From NCBI GenBank assembly GCA_964500435.1, contig CAZCNL010000005.1:106355-170354 (forward strand): a DNA stretch of 64,000 bases. The letters run 5' to 3'. The position numbers were made by a program, and so were the translations under genes. This document shows, piece by piece, positions 27,404-36,209 of this stretch (position 1 is its first letter; each line of letters opens with the position of its first letter). Under the pieces are notes generated by a model that was given only the letters and a program-made list of their open reading frames with translations, was not told the DNA's origin and ran no database searches. This stretch comes from GWF2-33-9 sp964500435 (lineage in GTDB: Bacteria > Bacteroidota > Ignavibacteria > Kapaibacteriales > UBA2268).

Positions 27404-28864
27404 TTATTTATGTTTTGCCAAAAATGAAGTTATTCGTTCCAAAGCATCTTCTTTTTCGAGCAAAGACATAGTTTCGAACAATCCAGCTCCTACTGATTTC
27501 CCTGTAAGCATTATTCTTAACGGATGGACTATTTCACGTAACTTCAAATTCTTTTCTTCGCAATATTTTTGCGTAAAATCATGCAATGTTTGATAATCCC
27601 ATTTTTCGATTTTCTTTATCTCTTCGTAATATTTACTAATTATCTCGGTCGTATTATCTTTCCAATGCTTTTTCACAAAATCTTCATCGAATTCAGTAGG
27701 TTTCGAAAACATATATGGTGCAAAGCTTTTAAGTTCTATTAAATTATCTATTCTTTCTTTAATTAAATCAATAACTTGCTTTAAATATTCTCTATTTTTA
27801 TAATTAAAATTTTCTTTTTCTAAAAATGGAATAATGAAGTCAGCAAGTTCATCAAGTGATTTAGTTCTTAAGTATTGAGAATTCATCCAATTTAATTTTG
27901 TTAAGTCAAAAATTGCACCTGATTTATTAACTTTTTCGAGGGAGAAAGTATCTATCAATTCTTGCATTGAAAAAATTTCACGGTCTGCAGTTGGATTCCA
28001 ACCAAGCAATGCTATAAAATTAACAAATGCTTCTTTGAAATATCCCTTTGCAACATAATCTTCAACGGCAACATCGCCTTGGCGTTTGCTAAGCTTTGAT
28101 TTATCACGGTTTAAAAGAAGAGGCAAATGAGCAAATTCTGGACGTTCCCACCCAAAAGCATCATACAGCAGAACATGTTTTGGTGTGGATGGCAACCACT
28201 CTTCACCACGAATTACGTGCGAAATTTGCATCAAATGGTCGTCTACGACATTTGCCAAATGATACGTTGGGAATCCGTCGCTTTTGAGCAAAATTTGGTC
28301 GTCCACATCACGACCACGTACGTTTACTTCGCCCCGAATTAAGTCATTAAACTTTATTTCTTGCTCCATCGGAACTTTTAATCGGACAACATAAGGAGTT
28401 CCGCTTGCGAGAAGTTCTTTAGTTTTTTCCTCGCCTAATGTATACTGATTTTTCATAACGGTTCTATCGTATTTTGGGGCAATGCCAGCTTTTTGCTGCC
28501 TTTCCCTCATTGCATCAAGTTCTTCGGCTGTATCGAAGGCATAGTATGCTTTTTCATTTTCGATTAGTTGCATACCATACTTTTTATATAAATCAAATCT
28601 TTCGGATTGGACGTATGGACCGAATTCGCCACCTACGTGAGGTCCTTCATCGAATTCAATCCCAGCCCATTCGAGGTATTTAATTAAATTTTCTTGTGCA
28701 CCTTCGACAAATCTTGTTCGGTCGGTATCTTCTATTCTTAAAATCATTTTGCCTTTGTGGTGCCTTGCGAATAAATAATTATAAAGTGCTGTGCGTAAGC
28801 CACCTACGTGCAAGTAGCCGGTTGGAGATGGAGCAAATCTAACACGAACATTCATATTTTTCAA
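27404..28864 (-). CDS. gltX: Glutamyl-tRNA synthetase
   Basis: 486 residues. Class I signatures: FAPSPTGYLHVGGLRTALYN with the HIGH-like HVGG, and KLSKRQGD as the KMSKS loop. The C-terminal anticodon-binding region is of the bacterial type. It attaches Glu to tRNA-Glu (and possibly tRNA-Gln, if the organism uses the amidotransferase route). Start MKNMNVRV at 28864; the ATG at 28855 is an equally possible start. Confidence 0.96.
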   Translation of the reverse strand: MKNMNVRVRFAPSPTGYLHVGGLRTALYNYLFARHHKGKMILRIEDTDRTRFVEGAQENLIKYLEWAGIEFDEGPHVGGEFGPYVQSERFDLYKKYGMQLIENEKAYYAFDTAEELDAMRERQQKAGIAPKYDRTVMKNQYTLGEEKTKELLASGTPYVVRLKVPMEQEIKFNDLIRGEVNVRGRDVDDQILLKSDGFPTYHLANVVDDHLMQISHVIRGEEWLPSTPKHVLLYDAFGWERPEFAHLPLLLNRDKSKLSKRQGDVAVEDYVAKGYFKEAFVNFIALLGWNPTADREIFSMQELIDTFSLEKVNKSGAIFDLTKLNWMNSQYLRTKSLDELADFIIPFLEKENFNYKNREYLKQVIDLIKERIDNLIELKSFAPYMFSKPTEFDEDFVKKHWKDNTTEIISKYYEEIKKIEKWDYQTLHDFTQKYCEEKNLKLREIVHPLRIMLTGKSVGAGLFETMSLLEKEDALERITSFLAKHK

Positions 28865-29032
28865 TATATTTATTAATAAAACTACAAAATTAACTCTATT
28901 TGCCCAAAAATTATATATTTTGGTTAAAAAATTAATACCTCATTATATTTAAAGTTAGATTAACAAGCTTAATTGAGTTGTATTTTTAAGTAATAATGTG
29001 TTTCCTATGTAATAAATTTACTTAATATTTTT

Positions 29033-30418
29033 TTAATTTTTTAAATTTATTTTCTCTTTTTCTAAAAGATAGGCAAATAAAATAGTAAAAATACCAATTA
29101 GGAAAAAGACTGTAAAAGTCAAGTTGTAGTTAATTGAAAGAGGTTCTTCGCCATTGGAAACCATTTCAGAGAGTGACGGGTTGGATATGGCGAATAAATA
29201 ATTTGTCAAAATAGCAATTAGAATAATTCCAATATTTTTTGACCAAAAAAATACGGCAAATGTCCGCCCTAAATAATTATTATCAATGATTTTTACAGCG
29301 GATGGTAATAATATTCCTGGTATTACAGAAAACGAAAGGGCAACTAACGTTAATGAAGTGTAAAGAATTGGTATTGATGTTGGGAACACAATTATTATTA
29401 TAAATGCAAATGTTAATATTATCGAGGCATATAGGATAATTCTGGTGCTTTTCCCACTTTTATCGAAATAATTGCCAAAAAATGGAGATAAAATTACAGT
29501 TCCGAGCGGAAATATCGCAATAATAAAATTTGTAGTTTCTTGCGTAATATTTATATTTATCAATAGGTTAGAAGCAACAAAATTATAAAAACCAAAAATT
29601 CCCGTGAAAAATAAACCATATAAAATTGCAATATATATAATTGATTTGTTTTTTAATAAATGTAAGAAATCTTTTATTTTAAATTCATTGTTTTTAATTG
29701 AGTTTTGGGTATTAAAAATTTCATTTTTTTTGTCATATAAATTGAAAGTATAAAATGCAAGGGAACCTATAATAATTAATGCTAAAGAAAAAATCATAGA
29801 GTTAAGCAAATGCCCTTTAATTACTCCATTCTCGGTAATTACAACATCGGCAAAATCTGATGAGAAAAACAAAGCAAACGATGTCCCAACTCGAGAAATT
29901 AAAATTAATAAACCAAAAGATAATGCTAATTTATTGAAGGAAAACCATTTTGCAAGCGTTTTAATTGATGTTATACTTATCATTTCGAGCCCGATGCTGA
30001 AAATGATTTTGCCTAAGATAGAAAGTTTTGCGGAATTTGGGAAAGTGCTTAAAAATGAATTGAAAAAGGCATTTCCAAGACCACCATTGATAAAATATCG
30101 TGTGAACGCATATAAATTTAACATAGCACCGAGCAACATTAATGCCGAAGCAAGTTTGCCTGTAAATCGAATGCCGAATCGGTCTAAAATCATTCCTGAA
30201 AATAATACAAAGCCAATTGCATTAATGAATATACCGGAATAATTATAAAAATCAAATGTTGTCCCGTCCCATCCGTAATTTGCATCTAATAAAACTTTAA
30301 GCGGAGTTAATACATCCGAAAAGAAATATGCAGCATAAAGTACAATAGTAAGAAACAGTAATACAAACCAACGTTTTATGTGCGTTTCGTCAATTTTGCT
30401 TGATGGGATATCTATCAT
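29033..30418 (-). CDS. Major facilitator superfamily transporter
   Basis: About 461 residues from the ATG at 30418 (MIDIPSSKIDE), preferred over an ATG 30 bp upstream whose extra residues are hydrophobic and out of pattern. Twelve hydrophobic segments are recognisable, with the MFS-typical loop after TM2 (GMILDRFGIRFTGKLAS) and its counterpart in the second half (FGNYFDKSGKSTRIIL), and a long central loop around residue 230. Substrate not recognisable. It stands alone between gltX and pyrG. Confidence 0.85.
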   Translation of the reverse strand: MIDIPSSKIDETHIKRWFVLLFLTIVLYAAYFFSDVLTPLKVLLDANYGWDGTTFDFYNYSGIFINAIGFVLFSGMILDRFGIRFTGKLASALMLLGAMLNLYAFTRYFINGGLGNAFFNSFLSTFPNSAKLSILGKIIFSIGLEMISITSIKTLAKWFSFNKLALSFGLLILISRVGTSFALFFSSDFADVVITENGVIKGHLLNSMIFSLALIIIGSLAFYTFNLYDKKNEIFNTQNSIKNNEFKIKDFLHLLKNKSIIYIAILYGLFFTGIFGFYNFVASNLLININITQETTNFIIAIFPLGTVILSPFFGNYFDKSGKSTRIILYASIILTFAFIIIIVFPTSIPILYTSLTLVALSFSVIPGILLPSAVKIIDNNYLGRTFAVFFWSKNIGIILIAILTNYLFAISNPSLSEMVSNGEEPLSINYNLTFTVFFLIGIFTILFAYLLEKEKINLKN

Positions 30419-30498
30419 ATTATTTATTAAATAAAAAATAAATAGCAAAGAATTCAGTATAAAAAATAGAAATTAGGATTAAGTATTAAATAAAATAA

Positions 30499-32136
30499 TT
30501 ATTCGTTAGTTTCTTTTTTCTTTCTGTTTTTCAGTGATGCTTTGATAAAATCAATAAATAATGGATGACCGCTAATTGCTCGTGATTTTAATTCTGGGTG
30601 AAATTGCACACCTACGAACCAAGGATGCTCAGGATATTCAATTATTTCAACAAGCGAATTATCGGGTGAAGTCCCACTCATTATTAATCCATTTTGTTCC
30701 AAAACATCACGGAACTTGTTGTTTACTTCAAATCTATGACGGTGACGTTCTGAGATTTCTTTACTTTTATATGCTTTAAAAGCTATTGTATTTTCTTTCA
30801 AAACTGCGGGATAAGCTCCTAATCTCATAGTGCCGCCTTTATCTTTTATAGCTCTTTGCTCTTCCATCAAATCAATAACATTTTGGTCAGTTTTTTCAAA
30901 TTCTGCGGAATTAGCACGTGTTAACCCACAAACATTTCGAGCAAATTCAATAACAGCACATTGCAAACCTAAACAAATTCCAAAAAATGGTATTTTATTA
31001 ATACGAGCGTAATTGATCGCAAGAATTTTGCCCTCGATTCCACGTTTGCCAAACCCCGGACCAATTAATATACCATCCAATTTCGAGATTATTTCTGCTA
31101 TATTTTCATTATTTAAATCTTCACTATTTACCATTTCAATGTTAACACGTGTATTATTTATGGAGCCAGCATGGATGAATGCTTCTATTATACTTTTATA
31201 TGAATCTCGATATTGTGTATATTTTCCAACTAATCCAACAGTTACTTCGTTTGCAGGTTTTTTAATTTTATCAACAAATCGTTTGAATTCGTCTAAGTCT
31301 GGAGTTCTGTCTTCTAAGTTTAATTTATTGAAAATTATGCTATGCAAACCTTGAGTTTTAAATGTTAAAGGTACTTCGTAAATTGTGTATGTAGCATCAG
31401 GTACATCAATAACAGATTGTTCTTCAACACTGCAAAATAATCCAATCTTTTGTTTAATTTCTTTATTTATTTTATTTTCACTTCGGCAAAGCAAAATATC
31501 TGGTCTAATCCCATATTCCATCAATGTTTTAACAGAGTGCTGGGTCGGCTTTGTTTTAATTTCACCGGATGAAGCAATATAAGGGACATAAGTAAGATGA
31601 ATGTTCAAAACACGGCTATGACCAAATTGCAATCCAATTTGCCTTTGTGATTCCAAAAACGGTAAGGACTCAATATCGCCTACTGTTCCACCAATTTCAA
31701 TGATTACAAAATCTTTTTCTCCTTCGAATGATAAAATTCGGTGTTTAATCTCATCTGTTATATGTGGAATTACTTGAACTGTTTTGCCTAAATATTCACC
31801 TCGCCTTTCTTTGTTAATTACAGTGAAATAAACTTGCCCCGTTGTATGATTATTTTTTTTGCTTAAAGATTCACCTAAAAACCGTTCATAATGTCCTAAA
31901 TCCAAGTCTGTTTCTGCTCCATCATCGGTAACGTATACTTCGCCATGTTGAAACGGATTCATTGTTCCGGGGTCCACATTAATATATGGGTCTAATTTCA
32001 TTATTGTAACATTATAACCACATTGTTTTAAAAGCAACCCTATGGACGCAGATGCGATTCCTTTCCCAAGCGAGGAAAGTACTCCCCCAGTAATAAAAAT
32101 ATACTTTGTCTTACTATTTTGAATATTTTGTTTCAT
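30499..32136 (-). CDS. pyrG: CTP synthase
   Basis: 545 residues, standard length. N-terminal synthetase domain: FITGGVLSSLGKGIASASIG (P-loop-like), DPYINVDPGTMNPFQHGEVYVTDDG, and IGGTVGDIES. C-terminal class I glutaminase: GPGFGKRG, FGICLGLQCA with the nucleophile Cys, and the HPE of VGVQFHPELKSR. It makes CTP from UTP, ATP and glutamine. Start MKQNIQN at 32136. Divergent from the SDR gene. Confidence 0.97.
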   Translation of the reverse strand: MKQNIQNSKTKYIFITGGVLSSLGKGIASASIGLLLKQCGYNVTIMKLDPYINVDPGTMNPFQHGEVYVTDDGAETDLDLGHYERFLGESLSKKNNHTTGQVYFTVINKERRGEYLGKTVQVIPHITDEIKHRILSFEGEKDFVIIEIGGTVGDIESLPFLESQRQIGLQFGHSRVLNIHLTYVPYIASSGEIKTKPTQHSVKTLMEYGIRPDILLCRSENKINKEIKQKIGLFCSVEEQSVIDVPDATYTIYEVPLTFKTQGLHSIIFNKLNLEDRTPDLDEFKRFVDKIKKPANEVTVGLVGKYTQYRDSYKSIIEAFIHAGSINNTRVNIEMVNSEDLNNENIAEIISKLDGILIGPGFGKRGIEGKILAINYARINKIPFFGICLGLQCAVIEFARNVCGLTRANSAEFEKTDQNVIDLMEEQRAIKDKGGTMRLGAYPAVLKENTIAFKAYKSKEISERHRHRFEVNNKFRDVLEQNGLIMSGTSPDNSLVEIIEYPEHPWFVGVQFHPELKSRAISGHPLFIDFIKASLKNRKKKETNE

Positions 32137-32259
32137 TTTTTTTGTTTTGTAAAAAAATAAAATTGCAATTTAAGAATAAAATAAAATTATATCTTACACA
32201 TCATTAATTTATATGTAATTTATTTTTCAACATTTTTTAAAATTAATAAAAAAAATAAA

Positions 32260-33048
32260 ATGAAAATTGACTTAACTGGAAAAAATGCAATTGTCGGTGG
32301 CGCATCTCAAGGGCTTGGATTTTCAATTGCAAGGCAATTTGCTATTTGTGGTGCAAATTTAATTCTTATTTCTCGTTCAGAAGAAAAATTAATGAAAGCC
32401 ATAAAACAATTACCAAACAATGGTTCGCAAATTTTCCGATACTTTGTTGCCGATTTTAGCAATCCCACAAGTTTTCAAGAAGATTTAAAAAAATTTATTT
32501 CTGAAATTGGTAATATTCACATTTTAGTCAATAATTCTGGTGGACCAAGTTCTGGAGCTGCTAATTCTGCAAAATTAGAAGATTATATTTCTGCCTTTAA
32601 TTCGCATTTGCTTTCATTCCAATCACTTGTACAATTAGTTTTAAGTGGAATGAAAGCAGAAAAATTCGGGCGGATAATTAATATTACGTCAGTTGGTGCA
32701 AAACAACCTATTGATAATTTAGGTGTTTCTAATACAATTCGTGGTGCAGTTTCCAGTTGGGCTAAAATTTTATCTCGTGAATTAGCACCTTTTGGAATTA
32801 CTGTAAATAACATTTTACCGGGGTATATCGCAACGGAGAGATTAAGTTATTTATTCCAAAATCTCGCAGAACGAAATCAAACAACGCTCGATTTTGAATT
32901 CCATAAATTAGCAAATGATATTCCTGCTGGACGAATCGGTAACCCCGAAGAAATTGGTTATGTTGCAGCGTTTCTTGCTTCGAATTATGCGAATTATATT
33001 ACGGGAATTAATCTTCCGGTTGATGGTGGTTATCTTCGGACGCTTTAG
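32260..33048 (+). CDS. Atypical SDR oxidoreductase, catalytic Tyr/Lys replaced
   Basis: 262 residues with a full short-chain dehydrogenase fold: GGASQGLGFSIA (13-24, cofactor loop), LVNNSGG (89-95), catalytic-type Ser144 in NITSVG, and a C-terminal LPVDGGYLRT. At the position where Y-X3-K should stand, 13 residues after Ser144, the sequence is S157-N-T-I-R161: both catalytic residues are missing. Other SDRs annotated as 3-oxoacyl-ACP reductase share an S-N-x-x-R motif here, so this is a subgroup feature, not decay. Activity therefore uncertain. Its 3' end overlaps the convergent XRE gene by 41 bp. Confidence 0.85.
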   Translation: MKIDLTGKNAIVGGASQGLGFSIARQFAICGANLILISRSEEKLMKAIKQLPNNGSQIFRYFVADFSNPTSFQEDLKKFISEIGNIHILVNNSGGPSSGAANSAKLEDYISAFNSHLLSFQSLVQLVLSGMKAEKFGRIINITSVGAKQPIDNLGVSNTIRGAVSSWAKILSRELAPFGITVNNILPGYIATERLSYLFQNLAERNQTTLDFEFHKLANDIPAGRIGNPEEIGYVAAFLASNYANYITGINLPVDGGYLRTL

Positions 33049-33448
33049 ATTTTTCTTTTATTTTTCCTGCCGCCACTTTGATTACTTTTGTATGAAAATC
33101 TAATTCTTTTGGGTTTAAATTTATCTTCTTTACTTCATTTTTATTTGCGAGCAAATTTGCTTTTCTTTTGCTGATTTTTTCTTTTAAAGTAACTCCCTCT
33201 TTATTAGGTGCAAAAATATCTCCCTCGCCACTTATAATGTAAATTGGATTAATTCCACGGTTATAAAGTTCGAGTAAAACTCTGACGGGAACGCCTGCAC
33301 GACCAAATTCGTAATTATAAATTCTTTCTGTGCTTTCACCTAACAAGTATGCAAACTGCATTGTGGATAATTTTTCTCCTTCATTGAACATAAGCCTGAC
33401 TTGCCGTAACCTCTTGCCAATTTGAATATTTAACTCTTTTGGTTCCAT
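33008..33448 (-). CDS. XRE-family helix-turn-helix regulator
   Basis: 146 residues. Residues ~8-70 form an HTH of Cro/XRE type (IGKRLRQVRLMF, STMQFAYLLGESTERIYNYEFGRAGVP). The C-terminal part is highly charged, Lys-rich and probably disordered. It is transcribed convergently with the SDR gene, overlapping its last 41 bp, and divergently from the small gene at 33586, with a TGTAA-N3-TTACA dyad between. Likely represses its own and the divergent promoter, an inference from layout. Confidence 0.75.
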   Translation of the reverse strand: MEPKELNIQIGKRLRQVRLMFNEGEKLSTMQFAYLLGESTERIYNYEFGRAGVPVRVLLELYNRGINPIYIISGEGDIFAPNKEGVTLKEKISKRKANLLANKNEVKKINLNPKELDFHTKVIKVAAGKIKEKSKASEDNHHQPED

Positions 33449-33498
33449 AATTTACATTAATTATGTTTATAATTTGTGTATTATTTACTTGTAAAATT

Positions 33499-33511
33499 TG
33501 TAAATATTACA
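33499..33511. promoter_or_regulatory. Dyad TGTAA-N3-TTACA, candidate operator
   Basis: Perfect inverted 5-mers in the 137-bp divergent region between the XRE gene and the gene at 33586. Position fits a regulator binding site, but such short AT-rich dyads arise by chance. Confidence 0.3.
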
Positions 33512-33585
33512 TAAATTTGTGTTAAATTTTTATATATAATATTTATTTTATTACAAAATTAATAAAAAACAATATAGGTGATATT

Positions 33586-33897
33586 ATGTTTAACAAATAT
33601 TCTCAAAATGTAACAAATCCGAATATGCACGAAATCAAAATCACAATTCCAAGCAAATATTCAGCAGTGAAAAACAGTGATTCTATAATTCCCAAAGAAG
33701 AACAAAACGCTTTATTCCAGCTTTTGTTGAATGAATTTTTCAAAAAAGTTCGTTCTACAAATTTATTTGCACCAGAAGAAATTGCAGAGTTAGCATTTTT
33801 ATGCGAAGGTTATTTTGATTACAAAGCCTATGAAATTACTCAAAAAATGGATTTTATTGATGATTATTACGAAGATATTTATGATGATGAAAATTAA
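33586..33897 (+). CDS. Small acidic protein of unknown function
   Basis: 103 residues, not recognised. No signal peptide or membrane segment. The middle is amphipathic helical (EEQNALFQLLLNEFFKKV), and the C-terminus is strongly acidic (DDYYEDIYDDE). It starts a run of small genes with the Mor-like regulator 51 bp downstream and is divergent from the XRE gene. Its layout resembles small regulatory or mobile-element accessory genes, but nothing firm can be said. Confidence 0.6.
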   Translation: MFNKYSQNVTNPNMHEIKITIPSKYSAVKNSDSIIPKEEQNALFQLLLNEFFKKVRSTNLFAPEEIAELAFLCEGYFDYKAYEITQKMDFIDDYYEDIYDDEN

Positions 33898-33948
33898 ATT
33901 CATAAAATTAAAAAAAAATAAAAGAAATTAAAAACAATTGGAGGCGTT

Positions 33949-34266
33949 GTGGAAACTCATTTAAATTTGATTGAATATGAAGATTTGACACCGGATTTGC
34001 AGTTATTAGCTGATGTAGTCGGAATGGAAAATACTCGAGTAATTTTGAGGGAACTTGCTGGAGTTTACCTTTATATTCCAAATATTTCGAGGTTAGAGCG
34101 ATTTGTTTTGCGATATTTACAGGATAATATTGATAAGCCGGTTAAAAAAACAGCAAATGAACTTGGCGTCAGTGCCCAATTCCTTTGGAAGTTAAAAAGA
34201 GAAAAAATAAAATTAGTTAAGGCTGGAAGTCGTAATCTCTTAAAAAAGAAAAAAAAGAAGAATTGA
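33949..34266 (+). CDS. Mor-like transcriptional regulator
   Basis: 105 residues starting at GTG 33949, backed by GGAGG 4 nt upstream. The layout matches the Mor (middle-operon regulator) family of phage Mu: a dimerisation part (LLADVVGMENTRVILRELAG), the YIPN strand corresponding to the YIP beta-strand of Mor, then an HTH (VKKTANELGVSAQFLWKLKRE). The tail is poly-Lys. Family assignment is by pattern only. It ends 56 bp before leuC and could be a domesticated phage regulator. Confidence 0.6.
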   Translation: METHLNLIEYEDLTPDLQLLADVVGMENTRVILRELAGVYLYIPNISRLERFVLRYLQDNIDKPVKKTANELGVSAQFLWKLKREKIKLVKAGSRNLLKKKKKKN

Positions 34267-34322
34267 ATTAAATCTTCTTAATTTTGTAAACACAAAAATT
34301 TCAATTTTGAAAAAGAGGATTT

Positions 34323-35621
34323 ATGGGTTCGACAATCATTCAAAAAATATTGGCTAAAGCGACAGGAAAACCATCTGTAAATATCGGAGAAGTGGTTGAA
34401 CCAGCAGTAAGTTTAGCTATGTCTCACGAAAACGCTGCTTTAGTGATTAATCAATTTTTAGAAATATACAAGGGCACAAATCTTGAACCAAAAATATGGG
34501 ATCCCGACAAAATAGCAATTATATTTGACCACAGAGTACCAGCTGAGAGTAAGAAAACAGCGACAAATCAAAAATTAATTCGAGAATTTATTAAAGTTCA
34601 CGGAATAACAAAATTTCATGACATAAGAGGCGATAGAGGTGGAATTTGCCATCAAATTTTACCTGAAAATGGTTATGTTTTGCCAGGTGGAGTTGTCGTG
34701 GGGACAGATAGCCACACTACCACTCACGGGGCATTAGGGGCGTTTGCTTTTGGTATTGGTGCAACTGAAATGGCTTCTGTTTGGGCACTTGGAACAGTTT
34801 TAAATGTGGAAGTGCCGGAAACAATCAAAGTTGTGATTAATGGCAGTTTACCACGTGGTGTTTATGCAAAAGATATAATTTTACATTTAATTGGGAAATT
34901 GACAAATCAAGGTGCAAATTATAAAGTATTGGAATTCCACGGAGAAGCGATTAAAACTATGCCCACCACAGCAAGATTGACAATTTCAAATATGGCTGTT
35001 GAAGCTGGAGCTACTGCTGGCATAATTCCTCCCGATGAAGAAACCGTAAAATATCTTAGAGAAGTAGCAAAATATAGCGGTGAAGTTGATTTAGTTCAAC
35101 CCGATGAAGATGCAGTATATCACAGCGTAGTTGAATTTGATGCATCAGAAATAATACCGCAAGTAGCTGCACCACACCACGTTGACAATGTTAAACCTAT
35201 AACGGAATTGGAAGGCATTGAAATTGACCAAGTTGTGATTGGTTCTTGCACAAATGGCAGAATTGAAGATTTGAAAGAAGCCGCCGATATAATTAGAGGT
35301 AAAAAAGTAGCAGAGAATACCAGAATGTTAGTATTTCCTGCTTCTTTTAGAGTTTATGAAGAAGCATTGCAAATGGGTTACATTGCAGATTTTATTCAAG
35401 CTGGAGCAGTGGTGATGAATCCCGGCTGTGGACCATGCTTAGGAATTCATCAAGGAGCATTAGGAAACGGCGAAAGAGCATTTTCGACAACAAATAGGAA
35501 TTTTAAAGGTAGAATGGGCAATCCTGAAGCAGAAGTATACCTCGGCTCTCCTGCGGCTGCCGCTGCTACTGCTTTGTATGGTAAAATTACAGATCCACGT
35601 AAAATTTCGGAGGAAAAATAA
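34323..35621 (+). CDS. leuC: 3-isopropylmalate dehydratase large subunit
   Basis: 432 residues, the shorter type-2 LeuC/homoaconitase class. The aconitase signature GTDSHTTTHGALGAFAFGIGATE carries the active-site His and the first cluster Cys lies nearby; the remaining [4Fe-4S] ligands are in GSCTNGR and NPGCGPCLG. With LeuD it isomerises 2- and 3-isopropylmalate in leucine biosynthesis. Close relatives act on homoaconitate or dimethylmalate, so the substrate is not certain; no leuA or leuB is in the window. The stop codon overlaps the leuD ATG (TAATG). Confidence 0.92.
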   Translation: MGSTIIQKILAKATGKPSVNIGEVVEPAVSLAMSHENAALVINQFLEIYKGTNLEPKIWDPDKIAIIFDHRVPAESKKTATNQKLIREFIKVHGITKFHDIRGDRGGICHQILPENGYVLPGGVVVGTDSHTTTHGALGAFAFGIGATEMASVWALGTVLNVEVPETIKVVINGSLPRGVYAKDIILHLIGKLTNQGANYKVLEFHGEAIKTMPTTARLTISNMAVEAGATAGIIPPDEETVKYLREVAKYSGEVDLVQPDEDAVYHSVVEFDASEIIPQVAAPHHVDNVKPITELEGIEIDQVVIGSCTNGRIEDLKEAADIIRGKKVAENTRMLVFPASFRVYEEALQMGYIADFIQAGAVVMNPGCGPCLGIHQGALGNGERAFSTTNRNFKGRMGNPEAEVYLGSPAAAAATALYGKITDPRKISEEK

Positions 35622-36115
35622 TGAAAGTGATTTATAAACTTGGAAATGATATTTCTACTGACCATATTTATCCCGGCAGATATATGGCAACTGTTTTGCC
35701 GACTGAAACTCCTCAGTTTGCTTTTGGAGATATGCCAGATTTGAATAAATTATTAAACGAAGGTGACAAAACTGAGACCCGCATTATTGTTGCAGAACAC
35801 AACTTTGGCACAGGTTCATCAAGGGAACAAGCTGTGTCAACTCTTGTTGGGCATAATTTGATTATTATCGCTAAAAATTTTGCTCGGATATTTTTCCAAA
35901 ATAGTATTAATTTGGGATTGAAAACAGTTATTTGTCCTGAAATTGAAGCAGAAGTTGGTGATGAGTTGATTATTGAAGATGATAAAGTAATTAATCAAAC
36001 AAAAGGGAAAGAATTTCCTGTTATTCCAATTCCTGCCGCTCGCAAAGCTATTGTTGATGCTGGTGGATTAATAGCTTACACTCGTAAATTGGTTCTCGAA
36101 CGTAACGCAAATTAA
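35621..36115 (+). CDS. leuD: 3-isopropylmalate dehydratase small subunit
   Basis: 164 residues, the swivel domain of the same enzyme. Signatures: GNDISTDHIYPGRYMA at the start and HNFGTGSSREQAVSTL (residues ~55-70), which provides substrate contacts. The 1-bp overlap with leuC indicates translational coupling. Terminated by the hairpin at 36149-36187. Confidence 0.92.
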   Translation: MKVIYKLGNDISTDHIYPGRYMATVLPTETPQFAFGDMPDLNKLLNEGDKTETRIIVAEHNFGTGSSREQAVSTLVGHNLIIIAKNFARIFFQNSINLGLKTVICPEIEAEVGDELIIEDDKVINQTKGKEFPVIPIPAARKAIVDAGGLIAYTRKLVLERNAN

Positions 36116-36148
36116 TTAATCAATGTGCCAATTTATTTGCTAAAAATA

Positions 36149-36187
36149 AAAAACTCGGGTTACTTCAACATAACTCGAGTTTTTTTT
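36149..36187. terminator. Bidirectional Rho-independent terminator
   Basis: Stem AAAAACTCGGGTTA/TAACTCGAGTTTTT with one G-A mismatch and an 8-nt loop, followed by a T run, between convergent leuD and the HmuY-like gene. Confidence 0.85.
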
Positions 36188-36209
36188 ATTTCTTATAATG
36201 ACTTGAAAA

